From NCBI GenBank assembly GCA_003153555.1, contig PLZS01000034.1:56774-111578 (forward strand): DNA of 54,805 nucleotides, given 5' to 3'. This document shows positions 24,801 to 32,824 of the stretch, piece after piece (the first letter of the stretch is position 1; every line of letters starts with the position of its first letter). The translations under genes were made by a program, and so were the position numbers. The notes under the pieces were generated by a model that saw only the letters and a program-made list of their open reading frames with translations, was not told the DNA's origin and ran no database searches. Source of the stretch: Candidatus Melainabacteria bacterium. GTDB lineage: Bacteria; Cyanobacteriota; Vampirovibrionia; Obscuribacterales; Obscuribacteraceae.

Positions 24801-25835
24801 ATGTATCCTCAATTGAGTGGGTTTACGCGCATTATGCGAAGAGCAGAAGCGGATCGAACGTTTCTAAAACATCGCCCATTGGAGAGGTCGGTTGTGCGAT
24901 ATGTTGCTTATGAGCAATCAAAATCCTCACCAAATATCGTTGTCGATGGAGCTGCAAATGACGGCACAGAGCTAGTTCTCTCGCACTGGCCAAACAGCGC
25001 AACTGCCGCCGATTTGCGAGCCGACTTATCGGCCCAAATTGTTTTCAACTATCTAGACCGTCCGGAGCTTCATGTCTCAGCTGACGCGGTTACGAACAAT
25101 CACTTCGATGCTGATGGTTTGGTTGGCACCTATGCCCTGACCAATCCGCTTGAAGCAGCGGCAATACGCGACTCGCTGATCGACATTGCCGCAGCCGGAG
25201 ATTTTGACGTATACCAAAACCGGGATGCGGCCAGAATCAGTTTCGTTCTTGACGCATGGGCGCAGCCAGCTAATTCTCCCCTGAATAAAACCGTCTTCGC
25301 CCAGGATTATGCCAGTGTGGCAAACGTTCTCTACGAAGAATTGCTACCGCGATTTCCAAAGATTATCCAGAAGGTTGATTATCTGGAACGCTTCTGGATA
25401 GCTCAGGATCAACATCTTGATGCAAGCGAAGCTGCGTTTAGCAATGGACATTTCAAGCTACAGGAAATTGCCCAACACGATTTAGCAATCGTGACGATGC
25501 CTGACTCTAACAGCACTCCTGCCAACTCAGTTCATCGCATGGCAATCCACAACCAAACCAACTGTATGAGAATACTTTTGATGCAAGAAAACAATTACGA
25601 ACTCTATTATCGATATGAGACCTGGGTGGATTACCACTCACGAGTTTTGACAAAGCGTAAGGATCTGAAGCTCTTGGCGGAGAAACTTACTAAGCAAGAG
25701 TCAATGGATGGGGTGTGGTCCTTCGGTGGTATAAATGACCTCTCTCCGGCTCTAAAGTTAACTGGAGCACCATTGAGCAAAATCTCGTTTGATAGCTTCA
25801 AGAGTCAGATATTGGAATTTCTGATGGAGGAGTAG
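24801..25835 (+). CDS. DUF6687-like protein with NNHFDADGL motif
   Basis: A 344-residue cytosolic protein of unknown function. The N-terminal part has NIVVDGAANDGTELVLSHWP (about 46-65) and a conserved-looking VTNNHFDADGLVGTYAL (about 95-111), which resembles the DUF6687 family as I remember it. The His-Asp-Asp set recalls metal-dependent DHH-type phosphoesterases but does not match them. The rest has no recognised motif. No good ribosome-binding site precedes the ATG at 24801; an ATG at 24834 in frame is possible. Neighbours are independent. Confidence 0.55.
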   Translation: MYPQLSGFTRIMRRAEADRTFLKHRPLERSVVRYVAYEQSKSSPNIVVDGAANDGTELVLSHWPNSATAADLRADLSAQIVFNYLDRPELHVSADAVTNNHFDADGLVGTYALTNPLEAAAIRDSLIDIAAAGDFDVYQNRDAARISFVLDAWAQPANSPLNKTVFAQDYASVANVLYEELLPRFPKIIQKVDYLERFWIAQDQHLDASEAAFSNGHFKLQEIAQHDLAIVTMPDSNSTPANSVHRMAIHNQTNCMRILLMQENNYELYYRYETWVDYHSRVLTKRKDLKLLAEKLTKQESMDGVWSFGGINDLSPALKLTGAPLSKISFDSFKSQILEFLMEE

Positions 25836-25928
25836 ACTAAAAACGACAAAGTGGTGCCATGACAAAACGAAACAGCTGTCATTGGAATCTCGCTACAAGT
25901 CGGTTCCGCAAAATAAGTGAGTTTTGGA

Positions 25929-25957
25929 TGCCGGCAAGGATGCCGGCGCTCCCAGGT
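25929..25957. repeat. 29-bp dispersed repeat, copy 1
   Basis: TGCCGGCAAGGATGCCGGCG plus CTCCCAGGT; matches copy 2 at 28515-28543 without mismatch. It contains the inverted elements GCCGGC/GCCGGC around AAGGAT. A related degraded element (GTGTCGGCGAGAATGCCG) lies at about 25977-25994. Confidence 0.8.
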
Positions 25958-26010
25958 GAGTCAAGTGACGATATGGGTGTCGGCGAGAATGCCGAATTCC
26001 GGTGAGGATA

Positions 26011-26697
26011 ATGACGGAGATGAATTCAGAAATAGTTCGGTCAGCAAAAGAGAGCGAAGTTATTCAACGCACTGAAGAATTCGTGCGCGAAACATTGAAG
26101 GCAGATTCGACCGGGCACGATTGGTGGCACATCAATCGGGTTCGAAACGTTGCTGTAAGACTGGCAAAATCAGAAGGCGCGGATCAATATGTAGTCGAAC
26201 TTGCCGCGCTGCTGCACGATATAGCTGATTGGAAGTTTAACGATGGTGACATCACAATTGGTGCCACAAAATCACGCCAGTGGCTGGCTTCTCTCGACGT
26301 TGAAGAATCGCTCCAAGAACGGGTAGCTCGAATCATCTTAACCGTGTCATTCAAGGGTGCAGGCGTAATAAACGAGGTAGACACCCTGGAAGGGCAAGTA
26401 GTACAAGACGCGGATCGCATTGACGCCCTTGGCGCTATCGGTATCGCCCGCACATTTGCTTACGGAGGGCATTTTAATCGCTGCATGTACGATCCAGACG
26501 AAGCCCCAGTTCAGCATGAGACCTTCGAACAATATAAAAGCAGCAAAGGTACGACAATCAACCATTTCTACGAAAAGCTGCTGCTGTTAAAAGACAGGCT
26601 CAATACAAAATCCGGCAAACAATTCGCCGAAAGTAGACATCGCTTCGTGGAGGAGTTTCTTCAGGAGTTCTATGATGAATGGGAAGGGCGCAAGTAG
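26011..26697 (+). CDS. HD-domain phosphohydrolase (YedJ-like)
   Basis: A 228-residue predicted metal-dependent phosphohydrolase. HD ligands are seen: His in HDWWHINRV, the H-D pair in ALLHDIADW and the Asp in VQDADRIDALGAIGIAR. The YedJ/RHS-type HD family has just this order and length. Substrates of relatives are nucleotides or unknown small phosphates. The ATG at 26011 has GGTGAGG just upstream; GTG at 26002 and ATG at 26020 are alternatives in frame. Upstream lie dispersed-repeat sequences, and the DUF47-pit pair follows 83 bases downstream, so the locus may share regulation (inference). Confidence 0.85.
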   Translation: MTEMNSEIVRSAKESEVIQRTEEFVRETLKADSTGHDWWHINRVRNVAVRLAKSEGADQYVVELAALLHDIADWKFNDGDITIGATKSRQWLASLDVEESLQERVARIILTVSFKGAGVINEVDTLEGQVVQDADRIDALGAIGIARTFAYGGHFNRCMYDPDEAPVQHETFEQYKSSKGTTINHFYEKLLLLKDRLNTKSGKQFAESRHRFVEEFLQEFYDEWEGRK

Positions 26698-26780
26698 CTG
26701 AATTATTCTAATTTTATTTGCCGATTAGGCAGCGCTGCATGCCGAAAACCGCAATAATCTAGTTACTTCACGAGGCCTGA

Positions 26781-27422
26781 ATGTCACCTTCATCAGATAA
26801 GTCTTCCAATTGGTTCATGCGAGTTTTCGAACCGAAGACGGACTTTTTCGCTTTGCTCAACATTCAAGCAGCCACCACGCTCGAAGGCATGCTTGCGCTC
26901 GAGGAGTGGATAAATGAAGGCGCATTTGAACGCTGTCAGAAAGTGCGAGATTTGGAAAACGAAGCCGATGAACATAAGCTCGAACTTGAGCGCAGACTGG
27001 TCGAGTCCTTTATCACTCCGTTTGACCGCGAAGATATTTATGATCTTTCGATCAAGTTAGACGAAGTGATTAACTCAGCGAAAGCTACAGCTCGCGAAAT
27101 AGAAGCTCTCGAATTTCGTAGTTCGGATTCCTTTCTAAAAGAAATGGCAGCTACTCTTGTAGAGGGCACGAGATGTCTAACTCAATCCTTTTATCACCTT
27201 CAATCAAATCACGTGGAAGCGGCTAACCAGGCTACTCTCGCTCGCAAATCAGAGAACCGATTTGCGAAAACTTACCGAGTCGCCATGCGATCACTTTTCA
27301 CGCTTGATGACTTTAAGACATTGCTTAAAACGCGCGAAGTTTATAGCTGTATGGTTGCAGCTGCTGGAAAAATCGATGTGGTTGGCGAAAAACTAGTACA
27401 TGTAATCGTCAAAATCAGCTGA
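26781..27422 (+). CDS. DUF47/PhoU-like Pit accessory protein
   Basis: A 213-residue helical protein of the DUF47 (TIGR00153-type) family that accompanies Pit phosphate transporters and is thought to regulate them. Helical PhoU-like features are seen: LENEADEHKLELERRLVESFITPFDREDIYDL (about 58-88) has the typical E-x3-D and FDRED metal-binding-like residues, and KLDEVINSAKATAREIE follows. It precedes pit with 17 bases between stop and start, a conserved pairing. A role in controlling phosphate uptake is from family knowledge. GAGG lies about 5 bases before the ATG. Confidence 0.9.
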   Translation: MSPSSDKSSNWFMRVFEPKTDFFALLNIQAATTLEGMLALEEWINEGAFERCQKVRDLENEADEHKLELERRLVESFITPFDREDIYDLSIKLDEVINSAKATAREIEALEFRSSDSFLKEMAATLVEGTRCLTQSFYHLQSNHVEAANQATLARKSENRFAKTYRVAMRSLFTLDDFKTLLKTREVYSCMVAAAGKIDVVGEKLVHVIVKIS

Positions 27423-27439
27423 GCGGCGGGGGAAGATGC

Positions 27440-28489
27440 TTGTCGATTCTAGTTCTGACGATTCTTGTTTTCTTCCTTAGTCTAATTTTTACATACACGA
27501 ACGGCTTCCAAGACGGCAGTTCTGTCGCCGCAGCGGCGATCGCATCGAGAGCATTATCACGATTGCAAACCATTATTCTTGTCGCTATCTGCGAATTTCT
27601 AGGCGCTTTGTTTGGCGGTTCTGCAGTTTCGCACACCATTCAATCCATCACCAATTGGCCACATGTACCGAGCCTCTTGCCTGTTTTGGCATCAGGTTTG
27701 TTTGCGGCTATTCTCTGGAATTACATCACGAAGATTTGCCGATTTCCATCAAGCTCCACTCACGCCCTTGTTGGTGGCATCCTCGGTGCTGTCTTCGCCG
27801 GTAGTGGCGGATTGCAGCATATTGTTTGGGGAGATCCAGATCACGTCCTTCATTCGACAGGCATATGGAAGGTAGTTTTCAGCCTGTTCTTATCACCATT
27901 AATTGGCTTTTTAGCTGGTTATGTTGTTTTATACATCACCATATTTTGTTTGCTGCGGGCATCGACGCGAGCGAACAAAACATTGAAGCACTTGCAGGTG
28001 CTAACCACAGCCGTACTAGCTTTCGCGCATGGTGCAAATGATACTCAAAAGGCTATGGGAATTCTGGTTCTAACTCTAAACGCTGGTGGGTTTATGACTG
28101 GTGACGAGATCCCACTATGGGTGAGAATTCTGACTGGCACAGCCATGGCTGTCGGCGTTGCTTCTTTGGCTCCGGGCATTGTCAAACGTGTAGGCCTGGG
28201 AATTTACAGGCTGAGGCCGCTGCATGGTTTTGTTACTGAATTTGCCTCAGCAGGTGTTGTTCTTGTTGGCTCGATTACAGGTGGGCCGGTCTCGGCGTCT
28301 CAAGTGATTGCGTCTGCCGTGATGGGACTGGGAACTGCACAGAGAAGAAAAGGCGTGCACTGGTTAGTGGCAAGGGATATGCTGATCGCTTGGTTCCTAA
28401 CGATTCCGTGTTCCGCACTCCTGGCATGCGTTCTGCACATAGCGATATTTCACTGGCTGAACAGATTGATCGCCAATTCGGGGAATTGA
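27440..28489 (+). CDS. pit: PiT-family inorganic phosphate transporter
   Basis: A 349-residue integral membrane transporter that moves phosphate, usually with a proton or metal. The first signature is TNGFQDGSSVAAAAIASRALS (about 19-39); the second is FAHGANDTQKAMGILVLTLN (about 195-214). About 10 hydrophobic segments are visible. The start is TTG with GGGGGAAG upstream at about 6 bases; an ATG at 27436 is in another frame. The upstream DUF47 gene forms an operon. With the downstream pyrophosphatase (32.8 kb) the region reflects active phosphate handling, which suits a polyphosphate-storing lineage (inference). Confidence 0.93.
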   Translation: MSILVLTILVFFLSLIFTYTNGFQDGSSVAAAAIASRALSRLQTIILVAICEFLGALFGGSAVSHTIQSITNWPHVPSLLPVLASGLFAAILWNYITKICRFPSSSTHALVGGILGAVFAGSGGLQHIVWGDPDHVLHSTGIWKVVFSLFLSPLIGFLAGYVVLYITIFCLLRASTRANKTLKHLQVLTTAVLAFAHGANDTQKAMGILVLTLNAGGFMTGDEIPLWVRILTGTAMAVGVASLAPGIVKRVGLGIYRLRPLHGFVTEFASAGVVLVGSITGGPVSASQVIASAVMGLGTAQRRKGVHWLVARDMLIAWFLTIPCSALLACVLHIAIFHWLNRLIANSGN

Positions 28490-28514
28490 TTGAGCGCACG
28501 CTAGTCTAGTTCGG

Positions 28515-28543
28515 TGCCGGCAAGGATGCCGGCGCTCCCAGGT
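28515..28543. repeat. 29-bp dispersed repeat, copy 2
   Basis: Identical to 25929-25957, lying between the pit stop and the 3' end of the repetitive RHH protein gene. Its location in convergent intergenic space suggests a mobile palindromic or terminator-like element. Confidence 0.8.
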
Positions 28544-28578
28544 ATTTCCCAGATACAGCACCATATATGGTGCGGTGC

Positions 28579-30177
28579 TTAACCGTCTCTTCGCGCTCTA
28601 CTGTTAGATGGACGTTTTGCTCCTGAGCCGCCAGACCTGCTAGCACCTCCGCTTGATGGTTTGCGGGCGGCTGAGCCAAAGCGTTTACCGCCACCACTGG
28701 CTGCAGGTCTGCCGGCCCCGGATGGTCTGCCGGCCCCGGACGGTCTGCCGGCCCCGGACGGTCTGCCGGCCCCGGATGGTCTGCCAGCCCCGGATGGTCT
28801 GCCGGCTCCGGATGGTCTGCCGGCTCCGGATGGTCTGCCGGCGCCACCAGCGGGCCGACTATAAGATCTTGTGCCATCACTTGAAGTGCTGCGCCCAGCT
28901 GACGAGGAACTGCGGCTACGTGGAGCACCTGACGCGCCTGAAGCGCCTTCGCCTGAAGGTCGACGTCCATAAGATGAACCACCTTCGGCTGGTTTTCTGC
29001 CGTATCTAGATTGTCCGCTAGAAGCTCCATAAGAGCCACCCTCGGCGGGTTTACGTCCATAGCGTGCCTGCGATCCACCTTCTGCTGGCTTGCGTCCATA
29101 GCGTGATTCGGAGCCGCCTTCGGCAGGCTTGCGACCATAACGTGACTCGGATCCGCCTTCGGCTGGCTTAGCGCCATAACGTGATTCGGAGCCACCTTCG
29201 GCTGGCTTGCGGCCATAACGTGATTCGGCTCCGCCTTCGGCTGGCTTACGACCATAACGCGATTCGGAACTGCCTTCGGCTGGCTTGCGACCATAGCGTG
29301 ATTCGTTTCCACCTTCAGTTGGCTTGCGTGGCTCGCTGCGACCGTAAGAACGACCTTCGGTTGAGTTACCACGATAGCCTGATCCCGAGCTGGAAGATGA
29401 AGCGCCTTGAGCACGATTGTACGAACGTCCTGCACCTGATCCACCACCAAATCTCGAGGAGCCACCACCTGATGGACGGCCACGATCGCCGGTTGGACGA
29501 GGTCCGCGGTCTCCACTTGGGCGAGTTCCACGATCAAAACTTGGACGTGGTCCACGGTCTTCATCGGAACGAGCAACGAAATCTTCCTCATCAACGGGAG
29601 GTCCGAGTGTATAACTTGGACGTGCCTCTCGATCAGTGCGTGAACGCGCAGCGGCATCACGATCGACTGGTGGACCAAGCTTGTAGCTTGGCCGTGATTC
29701 TCGATCGTCACTTGCATCTAAATCTTCTTCCTGCTCCGCACCGTCGCCGGTTGCAAGTTGAGGACGATCACTTCGCCACGTACCAATTTTCTTGTCATTT
29801 TGGCTGACGAATTCACTCACATATTTTTCAGTGGCACCGAGGCGTTTGCCGTGAGCCAACAAAATGTACTTCAATGCTTCGGTCAAATATTGCCGCAAAT
29901 TCATCTTCTCGGCTTGAGCTAATTCTTCAGCCAGTTCAAGCATTCGTGGACTAAGAAACAAGTTGACGTTATCTTCTTGTCTTGGTCGCTCGGCTCTCTT
30001 TCCTGCTGAATGTTCACGTGAACGAGGTGAATCAGATGGCTGCGACGCATCGCGATCACGCCGCTCTTTGAATGCTCGTTGATTATCGTCAGATGCTCTT
30101 TGCACGCGCGGTTTGCGTGGCTCGACCCTGTCGCTGTTGCTACTGCGTGCACGGCTGCTGCCTTCTTTCTTATTCAT
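28579..30177 (-). CDS. RHH-domain protein with repetitive Arg/Gly/Ser-rich tail
   Basis: A 532-residue, mostly disordered basic protein. After a charged N-terminus, residues about 69-112 (VNLFLSPRMLELAEELAQAE and on to LRQYLTEALKYILL) match the strand-helix-helix pattern of ribbon-helix-helix (CopG/Arc) DNA-binding folds. Then come an acidic linker, an RPSGDRG-type region, eight imperfect 13-residue SRYGRKPAEGGSE repeats and eight RPSGAG repeats, ending in a K/R/S-rich tail. It could bind nucleic acid through both the RHH and the arginine-rich tail, or form condensates (inference). No good ribosome-binding site precedes the ATG at 30177. The plus-strand and other-frame long reading frames here are shadows of the low-complexity DNA. 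Confidence 0.7.
   Translation of the reverse strand: MNKKEGSSRARSSNSDRVEPRKPRVQRASDDNQRAFKERRDRDASQPSDSPRSREHSAGKRAERPRQEDNVNLFLSPRMLELAEELAQAEKMNLRQYLTEALKYILLAHGKRLGATEKYVSEFVSQNDKKIGTWRSDRPQLATGDGAEQEEDLDASDDRESRPSYKLGPPVDRDAAARSRTDREARPSYTLGPPVDEEDFVARSDEDRGPRPSFDRGTRPSGDRGPRPTGDRGRPSGGGSSRFGGGSGAGRSYNRAQGASSSSSGSGYRGNSTEGRSYGRSEPRKPTEGGNESRYGRKPAEGSSESRYGRKPAEGGAESRYGRKPAEGGSESRYGAKPAEGGSESRYGRKPAEGGSESRYGRKPAEGGSQARYGRKPAEGGSYGASSGQSRYGRKPAEGGSSYGRRPSGEGASGASGAPRSRSSSSAGRSTSSDGTRSYSRPAGGAGRPSGAGRPSGAGRPSGAGRPSGAGRPSGAGRPSGAGRPSGAGRPAASGGGKRFGSAARKPSSGGASRSGGSGAKRPSNSRARRDG
28705..28855. repeat. Eight 18-bp tandem repeats (RPSGAG)
   Basis: Near-perfect 18-bp units (GGTCTGCCGGCCCCGGAT and variants) in tandem; on the minus strand they encode RPSGAG. 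The units differ by only a few bases, so expansion is recent and the array is likely variable in length between strains. Confidence 0.85.
28980..29325. repeat. About eight 39-bp tandem repeats (SRYGRKPAEGGSE)
   Basis: Imperfect 39-bp units coding for SRYGRKPAEGG(S/A)E on the minus strand. Some have small insertions (GASSGQ) or an Ala for Arg change (RYGAKP). Units diverge more than the adjacent 18-bp array, suggesting an older expansion. Confidence 0.8.
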
Positions 30178-30244
30178 TGAGCTATCTGATCCATAAGTAG
30201 TGAGTATGCAAGCATACTCTATTAATAGGCTAAATGTCTCTGTT

Positions 30245-32347
30245 TCAGTGTCCCCATGTATACTCGGTTACACCGACCGTTCGACGCACAGCCACACCAC
30301 CATCGGGATTCGCTAGTCCGTGACCGGAGAAGATGCGAGCACCGCGTCTGTGTGTGGATTTGTTGTGATGCCGACTGACTGATTGTTTCAAACCATTCTG
30401 ATCCGACTCGGGCTTTTTGGGATCAACTGCTGCTTGATCGTCATATTTGCCAGCCAGGAAGGTGCCCGGCGCAACAGGATTTCTCGAGTAGTAAAGCTTG
30501 TTGTACTGCCGCCATAGACGCGCCATCACTGTTCCACCGGTAACGTGCTTATTAGCAATCGGTAAGTTTTGATCATTACCGCCCCAAACTGCTGTCACCA
30601 TATCTGGTGTAAAGCCGACGAACCACAAATCCGTAGCTTTGTCAGCCGTTCCGGTTTTACCAGCCGCCGGACGATCACCTAGCCGGGCTTGCGTGCCTGT
30701 TCCGGACTTCACGACGTCTTGTAGAACAGCAACAAGCCAGGCCACCTCCTCTTCTGGAAAGACTCGATGAGAGTCGGATTCAAACGACTCGATTACATCC
30801 CCGTTCATAGTTTCGACGCGCCTCAGTGCACGAGGAGTGATCGCAACTCCACATCTGGCAAAAGTACCATAAGCTCCCGCTAAATCAAGCGGAGAGAGCG
30901 CTGAGCTTCCTAATGCAGATGATATGTTAGGGGCAATGTCACCCTTAACTCCTGCAGTTCTGGCTGTTTCTATAACATGATCCATGCCGACCATTTGAGC
31001 AACTTTCACAGCACAAACATTTCGAGATTGAGCTAAAGCTTGGCGAACGGTAATCTTGCCAAGGAACTTGCCGTCATAGTTCTTTGGACTATAATCCGCG
31101 CTGTCAATTTGGTGCACCGTCAGCGGTGCATCCTCAATTTCAGAATTTGGACTCAAAGAGTGATTCAAAAAAGCCGTCAAATAAACAAACGGCTTAAAGA
31201 CGGAACCAACTGTGTGCGGGTTGGTGGCACAGTTCCATTGCTTCGCCCAATAATCACCGGCACCGCCAACGATGGCACGAACACCGCCGTCCTTCACCGC
31301 TATCGAAACCAGAGCCTCCTGAGTGATACCAGCGGGCGCACGTTTGAATTCTTGAGCCAGAACTCGTTCGCCGCACTGTTGTGCGATTTGATCCATGTTC
31401 GTGTAGACCTTGAGACCCTGCCTTCTGGCGATCGATTCACTATAGCGAGCCTTGATCAAATCCAAAACATAACTAACGTAATACGGATAAGTGGAAAATG
31501 CGTGCTGTGGCTTCGGCTCTAACGCACTTCGAAAGCTCAATGGATAAAACTTAGCGTGCTGACCTTCAACATGAGTGATGAAACCGCAAGCGACCATCGC
31601 ATCCAAAACCTGCCTCTGTCTAGACACAGCATCGGCACGATGTTCTGGGCTGCCGGAGACTGACGGTGAGCGAATCAGACCGGCGATGAAAGCTGATTCC
31701 GGAAGGGTAAGCTCCCACACGTTCTTTCCGAAATATTTGAGCGCCGCCTGTTGAATTCCATTGGCTCCATTGCCGAAATAGATTTCGTTCAAATACATCT
31801 GCAAAATTTCCGGCTTACTGTAGCGCCTTTCCAGTTCAGTCGCCACTAACGCTTCGGCGATTTTTCGATCCACAGACCTGCCACTCTCAACAAAGAACAG
31901 ATTTTTGACAAGCTGCTGAGTAATCGTTGATCCACCTTCTACCACCTGATGAGCTTGAAGATTAGCCACCGCAGCTCTGATCATGCTTTTCAGATTGACT
32001 CCACTATGTTCATAAAAATGCCGATCCTCAGCTGCAAGAACAGCTTGTTGCAAAACCAATGGAATCTTCTTCAGTGGCACAACCACGCGGTTTACATCCT
32101 GCTCCACAGCACAGACTAATCGATCCTTGTAATCAAAAATCTGGATGGTGCTATTCGGATGATAGTCTTTCAGAAAGGCGAGATCTGGCACCTGGTGCAG
32201 ATCTACGCAAACCAATATAGTCATCACCGCAGCAATTATGGTGAGGATCAAAATAGAAAATCCGACCGCTAGACTAACGATGCGAAAGATGTACGCGATT
32301 CCATCTCGCGTACTGACAAGCATATTAGTTTTTCTAAGATCGGGCAT
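30245..32347 (-). CDS. Class A penicillin-binding protein (transglycosylase/transpeptidase)
   Basis: A 700-residue bifunctional peptidoglycan synthase in the inner membrane. An N-terminal membrane helix (about 23-48) precedes the GT51 domain: EDRHFYEHSGV (about 111-121, catalytic Glu), GGSTITQQLVKN (motif 2) and RRYSKPEILQMYLNEIYFGNGANGI. The transpeptidase domain has the acyl-serine SVFK (in TVGSVFKPFVY), S-x-N as SRN and the KTGT box (AGKTGTADKATDLWFVG). This is the PBP1A/1C-type order. The C-terminal tail is Arg/His/Lys-rich. The start ATG at 32347 has weak ribosome-binding evidence. A small gene (32527-32661) and the pyrophosphatase lie upstream on the same strand. Its likely job is cell-wall elongation. 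Confidence 0.95.
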   Translation of the reverse strand: MPDLRKTNMLVSTRDGIAYIFRIVSLAVGFSILILTIIAAVMTILVCVDLHQVPDLAFLKDYHPNSTIQIFDYKDRLVCAVEQDVNRVVVPLKKIPLVLQQAVLAAEDRHFYEHSGVNLKSMIRAAVANLQAHQVVEGGSTITQQLVKNLFFVESGRSVDRKIAEALVATELERRYSKPEILQMYLNEIYFGNGANGIQQAALKYFGKNVWELTLPESAFIAGLIRSPSVSGSPEHRADAVSRQRQVLDAMVACGFITHVEGQHAKFYPLSFRSALEPKPQHAFSTYPYYVSYVLDLIKARYSESIARRQGLKVYTNMDQIAQQCGERVLAQEFKRAPAGITQEALVSIAVKDGGVRAIVGGAGDYWAKQWNCATNPHTVGSVFKPFVYLTAFLNHSLSPNSEIEDAPLTVHQIDSADYSPKNYDGKFLGKITVRQALAQSRNVCAVKVAQMVGMDHVIETARTAGVKGDIAPNISSALGSSALSPLDLAGAYGTFARCGVAITPRALRRVETMNGDVIESFESDSHRVFPEEEVAWLVAVLQDVVKSGTGTQARLGDRPAAGKTGTADKATDLWFVGFTPDMVTAVWGGNDQNLPIANKHVTGGTVMARLWRQYNKLYYSRNPVAPGTFLAGKYDDQAAVDPKKPESDQNGLKQSVSRHHNKSTHRRGARIFSGHGLANPDGGVAVRRTVGVTEYTWGH

Positions 32348-32526
32348 GCAGAAGCCTTTCGCCGCTCAACCATACAGCATCTTAGGATAGTTTATCCGAA
32401 GACCGCTGATCCGCAGTTAGCCATACCGGTGCACACAAGTAAAAGCAAACTGTTCGCTCTCTCAGTTCTGCTAACTCTTGCCATGTTGCCGCGTGAGCCC
32501 AAAATTGGCTGACTGAGGCTATCCCA

Positions 32527-32661
32527 CTAGTGGCTAGCTGGATATATCCAAGGCGCATCATAGGTTTGAACCGGCGTTCTGTGCATCCAGGTGGGCGAAA
32601 AGGCAATCAGCAACCCAAGCATTACTCCAAGGTATAGGCTTCTCATTGGCGGGTTTTGCAT
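32527..32661 (-). CDS. Putative 44-residue hydrophobic peptide
   Basis: Starts MQNPPMRSLYLGVMLGLLI with one hydrophobic segment (about residues 8-22), then a short polar tail ending in YPASH. The ATG at 32661 has GGAGA 5-6 bases upstream. It lies between the class A PBP and pyrophosphatase genes on the same strand. It could be a small membrane peptide or a leader; no family is recognised. A longer overlapping frame on the same strand (32382-32606) is less convincing. Confidence 0.4.
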   Translation of the reverse strand: MQNPPMRSLYLGVMLGLLIAFSPTWMHRTPVQTYDAPWIYPASH

Positions 32662-32760
32662 GACATTCTCCAGCGTGGCGCTGACCAACTAAGAACATGA
32701 TTCTGAAGGTTATGTTCCCCTGGCTTAGATCTACCAACCATCCTTGACATCAAAAAAATT

Positions 32761-32815
32761 GAGCCTGGCAACGCAGACGTGCACAGGCTCGAAAAAATAA
32801 ACCGCTGACGGTTGA
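32761..32815 (-). terminator. Terminator hairpins after hppA
   Basis: For the minus-strand pyrophosphatase transcript, a first hairpin is AACCG-TCAG-CGGTT (about 32799-32812) followed by TATTTTTT. A second lies at 32761-32790 with GAGCCTG/CAGGCTC arms (32761-32767 and 32784-32790) followed by AATTTTTTT. Two stem-loops with T-runs in a row make a strong terminator. Confidence 0.75.
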
Positions 32816-32824
32816 TTTTTAGTT

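Noticed and set aside
28705..29325. Tandem repeats resembling a CRISPR array
   Set aside because: Units are contiguous without unique spacers, stay in frame and code for protein repeats; no cas genes are near.
28506..29717. A long minus-strand frame of about 400 residues and plus-strand frames over the repetitive region
   Set aside because: They are shadows created by low-complexity tandem repeats; the frame at 28579-30177 has the RHH domain and coherent repeats.
32382..32606. Minus-strand 74-residue frame
   Set aside because: No ribosome-binding site, unnatural composition, and it overlaps the better supported 44-residue frame.
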